Position numbers and translations under genes: made by a program
Assembly (NCBI GenBank): GCA_025055465.1
Contig: JANWXA010000137.1
Location: forward strand, 1-5,319
From: Candidatus Kapaibacterium sp.
GTDB taxonomy: Bacteria; Bacteroidota; Ignavibacteria; Kapaibacteriales; HRBIN21
DNA length: 5,319 nucleotides
Reading direction: 5' to 3'
Shown here: in pieces, positions 1 to 5,319 of the stretch
Position numbering within the stretch: the stretch's first letter is position 1
Layout: every line of letters starts with the position of its first letter
The notes under the pieces: generated by a model
What the model was told of the DNA's origin: nothing
The model's database searches: none
Seen by the model: only the letters and a program-made list of their open reading frames with translations

Positions 1-1130
1 CCCAGCGTGGCACCTTGGGAGACGGAGGCACCTACGCTGACAGAGAGGCTCGCCATGTTGGCGTAAACGGAGCGAAGATCATTTGGATGTTCTACCACAA
101 CTACGTTCTGATACGTAGGCAGCCACTGGATGAGTTTGACAACCCCTGCTGCTACTGCCCGAACTGGGCTACCCTGTGGGGCTGCAATGTCTACGCCTGG
201 ATTTTCCCAAACGATACCCGTTTCGTGGCTTCGCTGTAGTCCATAGCCCCGGAGGAGACGTCGGGAGGAAGAAGGCCAGAGAAGCCTTTCAGAAAGTGTT
301 CGGGAGGCATGCAAGGGAGGTCGAGTCGTTGCAGTCTGTGGTATTGCTGGAGAGGGCGGGGTCAGGCCTCTCTGGGAGGGGGAAGAGACAGGAGTTTGAG
401 GCTTTTTTTGTTGTTGAGCGGCAGCGATCAGGCGTTCTATTGTGCGCTGGAGGCGTTGGGCACTGTGTTGCCGTTCCTGGAGAAGGCGCCGCAGCTCTCG
501 CTGACGCGTGCGGAGGGCAGCGAGGGTGCGCTCCTGCTGGCGTAAGACACTCTCCAGCTCTTGACGCTGCACTTCTCGGCGTTGGAGCCACTGATGACGC
601 TGGTGCTGTAGCTGTTGCAGCCGGAGGCGAAGCTGTACAACCGTGTCATGGCGCCGGGAAAGCTCCTGTTGCTGGGAAGTGCAATGGCGGAGCAGAGCCT
701 GGGTGTAATACTGGAGGCGTAAACGGGCTGCAGAATCCTCGGTAGTGTGCCAATACAGATAAAAGCTCCGTATGAGCCGGCGTTGATAGTCCCCGAGAGT
801 ATCTCGGCGAGCACCTAAGAGGGCAAGCTCGCGTTGAACCCGATCCAAAGAGTCTTCCAAACGCTGGAGCTCGCGGCTCATGAGGGCAATAGAGCGCTCC
901 AGCAGATTTCGGTAATGTCGCATGCGTTGCAGCCGTTGCTGTGCGGATTGTTCTTCCTGCTTGCTTTTTTGCAACTGCAGGCGCAGTTCCTCAATACGGT
1001 GCTGGAGCTGTCGGAGCTGCCGTTGGTGGTGTAGCAGTAGGGTGTTCTCGCCCTGGTATTCTTTTCCAGAGAGACTTAGGAGAGGGAAAAAGAAGCTAAT
1101 CCCCCACAGGAACCCGCTCAATGACTGCAC
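1..1130 (-). CDS. EnvC-like murein hydrolase activator: signal peptide, long coiled coil, degenerate LytM/M23 domain (partial, C-terminus off window)
   Basis: Probable periplasmic activator of cell-wall amidases, as EnvC is for AmiA/AmiB at the division septum. The visible part is 376 residues. Residues 1-22 are a hydrophobic export segment (GISFFFPLLSLSG). Residues about 28-240 are very rich in Gln, Arg, Leu and Glu with heptad character, a long coiled coil. Residues about 243-275 are a Pro/Ser/Thr linker. From about 280 comes a LytM-type domain (LLWPSSSRRLLRGYG, then NPGVDIAAPQGSPVRAVAAG, VVVVEHPN and VYANM). The metal-binding pattern HxGxD reads N-P-G-V-D (Asn310) and the YAHL motif reads YANM (Asn358), so peptidase activity is unlikely. 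The start is uncertain: GTG at 1130-1128 gives the full signal peptide and overlaps the murA end by 35 bases; TTG at 1121-1119 is an alternative, and neither has a clear ribosome binding site, so coupling to murA is likely. The last domain residues and the stop lie beyond position 1. A catalytic M23 peptidase is the less likely alternative. Confidence 0.85.
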   Translation of the reverse strand, partial: MQSLSGFLWGISFFFPLLSLSGKEYQGENTLLLHHQRQLRQLQHRIEELRLQLQKSKQEEQSAQQRLQRMRHYRNLLERSIALMSRELQRLEDSLDRVQRELALLGARRDTLGDYQRRLIRSFYLYWHTTEDSAARLRLQYYTQALLRHCTSQQQELSRRHDTVVQLRLRLQQLQHQRHQWLQRREVQRQELESVLRQQERTLAALRTRQRELRRLLQERQHSAQRLQRTIERLIAAAQQQKKPQTPVSSPSQRGLTPPSPAIPQTATTRPPLHASRTLSERLLWPSSSRRLLRGYGLQRSHETGIVWENPGVDIAAPQGSPVRAVAAGVVKLIQWLPTYQNVVVVEHPNDLRSVYANMASLSVSVGASVSQGATL

Positions 1131-2355
1131 CCAGCCGTTGTAGTTTCTGCTCGATCGCCTCATAACCGCGATCTATGTGATGGATCTCCAATATTTCGGT
1201 TTGTCCGGAGGCAATGATCCCAGCGATGATAAGAGCTGCGCTGGCCCGTAAGTCACTGGAGACAACCGTTGTGCCCACAAGGGGGTGGCCGCCTCGGACA
1301 ATGGCGGTGTTTTGCACCAATTTAATCTGCGCCCCCAGGCGCTGCAGTTCGGCGATGTGCTTGAAACGGTTGGGGTAGATGGTATCGGTAATTCGAGATA
1401 CGCCTGGCGCACGGAGCATGAAGGCTGTCCATTGCGCTTGGACATCTGTGGGGAAGCCAGGATACGGAGCGGTGCTCAGTTCGCTGGGCTCGGGGAGGGT
1501 GTTCATGCGCACGGTGATGGTAGAATCAGTCGCTGTCACTTGGCAGCCAACTTCTGTTAGCCTAGTCAACACAGCATGGAGGTGGTTGGGTCGGGTATGT
1601 GTCAGGGTCACCTCGCCTTGGGTTGCTGCGGCAGCTATGGAGAATGTGGCTGCCTCTATGCGGTCAGGAATAACCTCGATCGAGCTTGGATTGAGTTGGT
1701 TGGTGCCGTAAATATGGAGGGTCGACGTTCCCAGCCCTTCGATAGAGGCCCCCATTTGGCAGAGGTATTCACCTAACTGGACAATTTCAGGTTCAGCAGC
1801 CGCATTATACAGCAGGGTTTCTCCTTCAGCAAGCGCAGCTGCCATAAGGAGATTGCCGGTAGCGCCAACACTGGGGAAAGGCAGTGTAATCGTTGTCCCT
1901 CGAAGACGCTCAGCTTGGGCACGGACGTAATCGTTGTGCATTTCTATCGTTGCCCCCAATCGCCGGAGTCCATACAAGTGGAGATCTATCGGTCGTGGGC
2001 CAAGAGCACACCCACCCGGCAGAGGTACCTCAGCGTAGCCATACCGTGCCAGAAGCGGTCCCAGCACGTAGAAAGAGGCCCGCATCCGACCAACGATCTC
2101 CCGCGGTGCCCGCACCAGACGCAGGCCAGATGTGTCCAGCACCAGCTCTGTGCCTCGGAATTCGCAAGAGCAGCCAAGTGCCTCCAGCAGCTCTACCATT
2201 GTGTGGACATCACTAAGACGAGGTACATTGTATAAGCGGTGAACACCTGGGGCCAGCAGGGTAGAGGGTGCCAGTGCCAGCACGGCATTCTTTGCTCCTG
2301 AAATGCTGACCTGTCCCTGAAGGCGTTGCCCACCCTGAATGAGGAACTTTTCCAT
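1096..2355 (-). CDS. murA: UDP-N-acetylglucosamine 1-carboxyvinyltransferase (MurA)
   Basis: Cytoplasmic enzyme that transfers enolpyruvate from phosphoenolpyruvate to the 3'-OH of UDP-GlcNAc, the first committed step of peptidoglycan synthesis. The product is 419 residues, the same length as E. coli MurA. Visible landmarks match the two-domain EPT fold: GAKNA with Lys22 and Asn23; the loop LPGGCALGPRPIDLH with the PEP-binding Cys116 and Arg121; GATGNLLMAAALAEG at about 164-178; PDRIEAATF at 230-238; FPTD with the catalytic Asp304; DLRAS with Arg370; and IDRGYE with Arg396. Because Cys116 is present, fosfomycin sensitivity would be expected (inference from the family). The ATG at 2355-2353 is chosen because MEKFLIQGGQRLQG is a standard MurA beginning and GGGGAA lies 7 bases upstream (2368-2363). 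The frame stays open upstream to 2712, but that part overlaps accC. It is first in the minus-strand group and its end overlaps the LytM-domain gene. Confidence 0.97.
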   Translation of the reverse strand: MEKFLIQGGQRLQGQVSISGAKNAVLALAPSTLLAPGVHRLYNVPRLSDVHTMVELLEALGCSCEFRGTELVLDTSGLRLVRAPREIVGRMRASFYVLGPLLARYGYAEVPLPGGCALGPRPIDLHLYGLRRLGATIEMHNDYVRAQAERLRGTTITLPFPSVGATGNLLMAAALAEGETLLYNAAAEPEIVQLGEYLCQMGASIEGLGTSTLHIYGTNQLNPSSIEVIPDRIEAATFSIAAAATQGEVTLTHTRPNHLHAVLTRLTEVGCQVTATDSTITVRMNTLPEPSELSTAPYPGFPTDVQAQWTAFMLRAPGVSRITDTIYPNRFKHIAELQRLGAQIKLVQNTAIVRGGHPLVGTTVVSSDLRASAALIIAGIIASGQTEILEIHHIDRGYEAIEQKLQRLGAVIERVPVGD

Positions 2356-2392
2356 GGAAGATTTCCCCGAAGAGGCACTGTCACACCGGTAG

Positions 2393-2400
2393 CAAAAGTA
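2393..2400 (-). promoter_or_regulatory. Candidate Bacteroidota-type -7 box for murA (TACTTTTG)
   Basis: Read on the minus strand, TACTTTTG fits the known Bacteroidota housekeeping -7 consensus TAnnTTTG exactly. It sits 37 bases upstream of the murA ATG, which would give a leader of roughly 30 bases. The usual TTTG -33 element is not at the expected 19-21 base spacing; the nearest TTTG (2416-2413) is only 12 bases away. An 8-base match with four free or degenerate choices is weak evidence alone, so the call rests on position. Confidence 0.35.
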
Positions 2401-2448
2401 TGGGCTTCCAGGCAAACAGCGATAGGGTTTTGTAATTTCGTGGCGTCG

Positions 2449-2456
2449 TACTGTTG
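2449..2456 (+). promoter_or_regulatory. Candidate -7 box for accC (TACTGTTG)
   Basis: TACTGTTG differs from TAnnTTTG at one defined position and lies 19 bases upstream of the chosen accC GTG. A TTTG occurs 16 bases upstream of it (2429-2432), shorter than the usual -33 spacing. It would give a leader of only about a dozen bases. Weak candidate. Confidence 0.22.
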
Positions 2457-2475
2457 CACTCCGTTGGGGGTGAAC

Positions 2476-3840
2476 GTGTTTCGAAAAGTTCTCATTGCGA
2501 ATAGGGGCGAGATCGCTCTGCGTATTATTCGCGCCTGTCGAGAAATGGGGATCAAGACCGTGGCGGTCTATTCGGAGGCAGACCGCTATGCCCTTCACGT
2601 CCGCTTTGCTGACGAAGCAGTCTGTATTGGCCCGCCGCCGAGTAAGCAGAGCTACCTGAATATCCCTGCTATTATAGCAGCAGCCGAGATTACCAATGCT
2701 GATGCTATCCATCCAGGTTACGGTTTTTTGGCGGAGAACGAGACCTTTGCTGAGATCTGTCGCGATTGTGGCTTTGTCTTTATTGGACCCAGTCCTGAAG
2801 CCATAGCCAAGATGGGGAACAAGTCCGTTGCCAAAGAAACTGTGCGGGCGGCTGGCGTTCCTGTCGTGCCTGGCAGCGAGGGGGTCGTGAGTTCGTTGAA
2901 GGAAGCACGAGATGTTGCACAGGCTGTCGGCTATCCCATTATGCTCAAAGCGGCTGCAGGGGGAGGTGGCAAAGGAATGCGTCTGGTGCGCGGGGAGGAG
3001 GAGTTGGAGCGTGCCTTTGTCTTAGCGCGCAATGAAGCCGAAGCCGCCTTTGGAAATCCGGATTTGTATGTAGAAAAATTTATTGAGCAGCCTCGCCACA
3101 TTGAGATTCAGGTCTTTGGTGACCATCACGGTTCGGTCATCCACCTCAATGAACGGGAATGCTCAATTCAGCGTCGCCATCAGAAGTTGATTGAAGAGGC
3201 CCCCTCCCCGATCATGACTCCGGAATTGCGACAGGCAATGGGGAGTGCTGCCGTTCGGGCAGCCCAGGCGGTGAACTATGTCAATGCTGGAACGGTGGAG
3301 TTCCTCGTGGATAAAGGGCGCAATTTTTACTTCATGGAAATGAATACACGCATTCAGGTGGAACATCCTGTTACAGAGGAGTCTATCGGAGGCATAGACC
3401 TTATCAAGGAGCAGATTCGGGTAGCAGCGGGAGAGCCGCTTTCGTTACACCCGGAGCCCCCCCGGTTCCATGCTATTGAATGTCGAATCAATGCCGAGAA
3501 CCCTTTCAATGATTATCGACCTTCGCCGGGAACGATTACCAGCCTCCACTTCCCTGGTGGCTTAGGTATTCGGGTTGACTCGCACATTTATCAGGGATAT
3601 ACGATTCCACCGTATTACGACTCTCTTATCGCCAAGCTCATTAGTGTGGCTCCAACCCGTCAGGAAGCTATTGCTCGTATGCGTCGGGCATTGGAGGAGT
3701 TTGTGGTCGAGGGAATCGCTACCACAGTTCCCTTCCATCTGGCGATGATGAACAATCCCGACTTTCTTGTGGGTAGCTTTGATACGCGGTATCTGGAAGA
3801 GCACGACTGGCGCCAGTATGCGCCTGCAGCGGAAGTGTAG
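2476..3840 (+). CDS. accC: Acetyl-CoA carboxylase, biotin carboxylase subunit (AccC)
   Basis: ATP-grasp enzyme that carboxylates the biotin of a carrier protein with bicarbonate and ATP, the first half-reaction of acetyl-CoA carboxylase in fatty acid synthesis. The product is 454 residues (E. coli AccC is 449). The N-terminal domain begins FRKVLIANRGEIALRIIRA and has HPGYGFLAEN at 79-88. The ATP-grasp part shows Lys116, Lys158, the glycine loop AAAGGGGKGM (159-168), His208, Lys237, Glu275, Glu288 and NTRIQVEHPVTE (290-301) with Arg292 and Glu296. The C-terminal domain has IECRINAE (334-341) with Arg337. All expected active-site residues are present. The GTG at 2476 gives the family's normal beginning and has GGGGGT just upstream (2466-2471); GTG at 2470 is a possible alternative. 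No BCCP domain is fused, and no accB lies in the window. A biotin carboxylase subunit of a propionyl-CoA or pyruvate carboxylase is possible, but the length and sequence favour AccC. Confidence 0.95.
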   Translation: MFRKVLIANRGEIALRIIRACREMGIKTVAVYSEADRYALHVRFADEAVCIGPPPSKQSYLNIPAIIAAAEITNADAIHPGYGFLAENETFAEICRDCGFVFIGPSPEAIAKMGNKSVAKETVRAAGVPVVPGSEGVVSSLKEARDVAQAVGYPIMLKAAAGGGGKGMRLVRGEEELERAFVLARNEAEAAFGNPDLYVEKFIEQPRHIEIQVFGDHHGSVIHLNERECSIQRRHQKLIEEAPSPIMTPELRQAMGSAAVRAAQAVNYVNAGTVEFLVDKGRNFYFMEMNTRIQVEHPVTEESIGGIDLIKEQIRVAAGEPLSLHPEPPRFHAIECRINAENPFNDYRPSPGTITSLHFPGGLGIRVDSHIYQGYTIPPYYDSLIAKLISVAPTRQEAIARMRRALEEFVVEGIATTVPFHLAMMNNPDFLVGSFDTRYLEEHDWRQYAPAAEV

Positions 3841-3867
3841 AGTACAGTCAAACAACATGGATGGAGA

Positions 3868-4251
3868 ATGCGATTCCCGGAAGAGTTGCGGTATACGAAA
3901 GACCACGAGTGGCTTCGAGTAGAGGATGGCACAGCTACTATTGGCATTACCGATCACGCGCAGCATGAACTCGGGGATATCGTGTATGTAGATGTTACCA
4001 TCAGTCCTGGGCAACTCGTTCAGGCAGGGCAAGTTGTGGCTACTATAGAAGCTGTCAAAACGGTTGCTGATGTCTATGCTCCAGTTAGTGGACGCGTTGT
4101 GGAGATCAACAGCGTCCTTTCGGAGAAGCCCGAGCTCCTCAACCAGGATCCATACAATCATGGATGGATCCTCCGGCTGGAGCTCACGCAGCCGGACGAA
4201 GTTGAGTTGCTGCTGGATGCGTCGGCCTACAAGGCGCTGATTGGGGCATGA
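3868..4251 (+). CDS. gcvH: Glycine cleavage system H protein
   Basis: Small cytoplasmic lipoyl carrier that shuttles the aminomethyl group and electrons between the P, T and L proteins of the glycine cleavage system. In many bacteria it also takes part in lipoate assembly. At 127 residues it has the usual length. The start RFPEELRYTKDHEWLRVEDG and then IGITDHAQHELGDIVYVDV are typical. The lipoylation site is Lys64 in IEAVKTVADVYAPVSGRVVE, and NHGWILRLE closes the domain. ATG at 3868 is chosen because it gives the standard N-terminus; a purine-rich GGATGGAGA runs right up to it. The gene lies 27 bases after accC and its stop overlaps the next start, so the three plus-strand genes are probably one operon. 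No gcvT, gcvP or lpd is present in the window. Lys64 carries lipoate in this family and is not a biotin site (no MKM motif). Confidence 0.97.
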   Translation: MRFPEELRYTKDHEWLRVEDGTATIGITDHAQHELGDIVYVDVTISPGQLVQAGQVVATIEAVKTVADVYAPVSGRVVEINSVLSEKPELLNQDPYNHGWILRLELTQPDEVELLLDASAYKALIGA

Positions 4252-5279
4252 GGAAATGGTGGATATGGACAAGAGCGAGTCTGTCGTGGTTGTCCTTTAC
4301 TCTCGGTGTTCAGGACGGTGTAGCCCAGGAGCCCTACACGGCGTTTGAGCGTGGTTATGCCTTGTGGCAGCAGGGGCGGTATGCCGAAGCCACCAGGGAG
4401 TTGTACCAGTGGACGGAGGCACATCCGCGCGATGGCCACGCTTTCATGCTGCTGGCGCGCTGCCAATTGCGGCGTGGGGACACGACAGCAGCACTTCGTG
4501 CATTGGAGGGGGCTCTGCGTACTGGATGGAATGACACGACGGTGCTTGCTGGCGAGGCAGAATGGCGTTTCCTGGAGCGCCATCCTAAGGGGCGACGTCT
4601 TCTGGCGGAGGCGCGACGTAGAGCTATTGCTATGGGACAGGTCGGACTCAGAACGACTCTCCAGCAGCGTTTTGGGCGCTACTTTGTTCTTTATCCCCCA
4701 GGTTACGACACAGCACGTCGCTATAGCTTGGTGCTGTTGCTCCATGGCAATTCCCAGGCACCTGCTCAGCTTTTTTCGTGGGCGCGGGAATGGCAGCCGG
4801 AAGACGCTATTATCGTGGCTCCGGAAGCACCATACGTGCGGCTTCGTCCAACTCTTGATGCAGCAGCACTCCGGTTTTCGGCATTAGGTGAGGAGCTGGG
4901 GGTGCCAGACTCGCTTCGCGAAGATGTCATTAGCTTAGCAGCCGACTGGTATCATGGTGCTGTGCAGGATGCCGTTCGCCATCTCTCTGTGCGGAGGTCC
5001 TTGCCCGTTGTCGTCGGATTTTCCCAAGGAGGATTTATGGCCGCAGTACTTGTTGCCCGCTATCCAGAAGCATACGCTGGCGCTGTTTTAGTGGGCGCAA
5101 GTTACTATCCTGAAGGAAGAGTGTTGGAGCGGCTCCCCGAGATACGGCGCTATGGGATTGCTTTTCTTGTTCTCCATGGGCGTCAGGACCCCATTGTGCC
5201 ATTTCAGACAGCGGAACTATTTGTCAATGCTCTGCGACAGGCAGGGGTGGACCACGAGTTCTTTCCGTTTACAGGTTAG
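4248..5279 (+). CDS. Secreted TPR plus alpha/beta-hydrolase (carboxylesterase/phospholipase-like), apparently truncated before its catalytic His
   Basis: Predicted exported serine hydrolase of unknown substrate, 343 residues. Residues 1-27 look like a signal peptide (Trp-rich hydrophobic segment, likely cleavage near GVAQ-E). Residues about 33-92 form two TPR-like helical pairs (ALWQQGRYAEATRELYQW, LLARCQLRRGDTTAALRALE). From about 142 comes an alpha/beta-hydrolase of the predicted-esterase type: FVLYPPGYD, LVLLLHGNSQ with the oxyanion-hole HG (166-167), nucleophile Ser259 in GFSQGG, and Asp314 in VLHGRQDPIVP. The histidine normally found some 25-35 residues after this Asp is absent: the frame ends at FFPFTG, where the family usually continues into a Gly-His motif. 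The ATG at 4248 overlaps the gcvH stop by ATGA, which implies translational coupling. The protein is either inactive, rescued by readthrough, or altered by a sequence error (see next entry). Confidence 0.82.
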   Translation: MRKWWIWTRASLSWLSFTLGVQDGVAQEPYTAFERGYALWQQGRYAEATRELYQWTEAHPRDGHAFMLLARCQLRRGDTTAALRALEGALRTGWNDTTVLAGEAEWRFLERHPKGRRLLAEARRRAIAMGQVGLRTTLQQRFGRYFVLYPPGYDTARRYSLVLLLHGNSQAPAQLFSWAREWQPEDAIIVAPEAPYVRLRPTLDAAALRFSALGEELGVPDSLREDVISLAADWYHGAVQDAVRHLSVRRSLPVVVGFSQGGFMAAVLVARYPEAYAGAVLVGASYYPEGRVLERLPEIRRYGIAFLVLHGRQDPIVPFQTAELFVNALRQAGVDHEFFPFTG

Positions 5280-5319
5280 CATTGGGCATATTAAGAGGAA
5301 ACACAACTATTGCACCGGT
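5277..5319 (+). other. In-frame continuation of the esterase beyond its stop (possible decayed or read-through C-terminus)
   Basis: In the esterase frame the bases after the TAG (5277-5279) read H-W-A-Y, then TAA (5292-5294), then E-E-T-Q-L-L-H-R up to the window edge. A histidine directly after FTG is where hydrolases of this fold place their catalytic His, and the following acidic/leucine-rich stretch resembles their last helix. The match is short and could be chance. No terminator hairpin is visible here, and no clear start of a further gene. Confidence 0.35.

Larger units (their letters stand above)
2356..2475. promoter_or_regulatory. Divergent intergenic region between murA and accC
   Basis: This 120-base gap between two divergent start codons must carry the promoters of both transcription units if they are not transcribed from farther away. 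It holds an exact TAnnTTTG-type box on the minus strand and a one-mismatch copy on the plus strand (listed separately). No strong hairpin, riboswitch or classical sigma-70 pair was found by eye. Its role as promoter region is inferred from gene layout. Confidence 0.6.

Noticed and set aside
700..1030. Repeated CTGGAG, GTTGCAG and GCTG-like words that suggest a DNA repeat array
   Set aside because: They are irregular and follow from the Gln/Leu/Arg-rich coiled-coil codons; there is no fixed period at DNA level.
176..1143. Several open frames on the plus strand, and others on the minus strand, within the first 1.1 kb
   Set aside because: They are shadows of the coiled-coil gene. Its minus-strand frame is open throughout and gives a coherent signal peptide, coiled coil and LytM domain.
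2326..2475. Upstream in-frame extension of accC to the ATG at 2326
   Set aside because: It overlaps the murA start and adds 50 residues that do not look like AccC; the family begins at FRKVLIANRGE.
2356..2712. Upstream in-frame extension of murA to 2712
   Set aside because: The extra 119 residues have no MurA similarity and lie antisense to conserved accC coding sequence; the ATG at 2355 gives the exact family length.
3562..4272. Long minus-strand open frame opposite accC and gcvH
   Set aside because: It is antisense to two strongly conserved genes and shows no recognisable domain.
5293..5319. Possible ribosome binding site (AAGAGGA) and a TTG start at 5310 for another gene
   Set aside because: Too little sequence remains, and the same bases fit a continuation of the esterase frame; it cannot be supported.
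5280..5319. Intrinsic terminator after the esterase
   Set aside because: No GC-rich hairpin with a T-run is visible.

Overview
The window looks like a compact, gene-dense bacterial chromosome segment of moderately high GC. It holds five protein genes in two divergent groups and no sign of mobile DNA, CRISPR, tRNA or rRNA. Protein character (GcvH and AccC sequence style), an exact TAnnTTTG-type -7 box upstream of murA, and the weak Shine-Dalgarno sequences suggest the Bacteroidota/Chlorobiota (FCB) side of the tree. That placement is inference from style; no phylogeny could be run.

Left half, minus strand (about 1-2355): murA, for the first committed step of peptidoglycan synthesis, is followed by an overlapping gene for an exported coiled-coil protein with a C-terminal LytM/M23-type domain. 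This is the EnvC-like murein hydrolase activator architecture. The LytM gene runs off the left edge of the window. Two of its expected zinc-ligand histidines are asparagines, which points to an activator and not an enzyme. The pair couples wall-precursor synthesis with control of wall cleavage.

A divergent intergenic region of about 120 bp (2356-2475) separates murA from the plus-strand group and should hold both promoters.

Right half, plus strand (2476-5319): accC (biotin carboxylase), then gcvH (lipoyl carrier of the glycine cleavage system), then a secreted TPR plus alpha/beta-hydrolase esterase that starts on the last bases of gcvH (ATGA overlap). accC is followed here by a lipoyl carrier and not preceded by a biotin carrier (accB); neither accB nor other gcv genes lie in the window.

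The most notable point is the 3' end of the esterase. The reading frame stops exactly where the catalytic histidine is expected. The same frame carries on past a TAG, and then a TAA, with residues that resemble the missing end of the hydrolase fold (His-Trp-Ala-Tyr, stop, then a helix-like stretch). This suggests recent decay, readthrough or a sequence error. No wholly new system was recognised.
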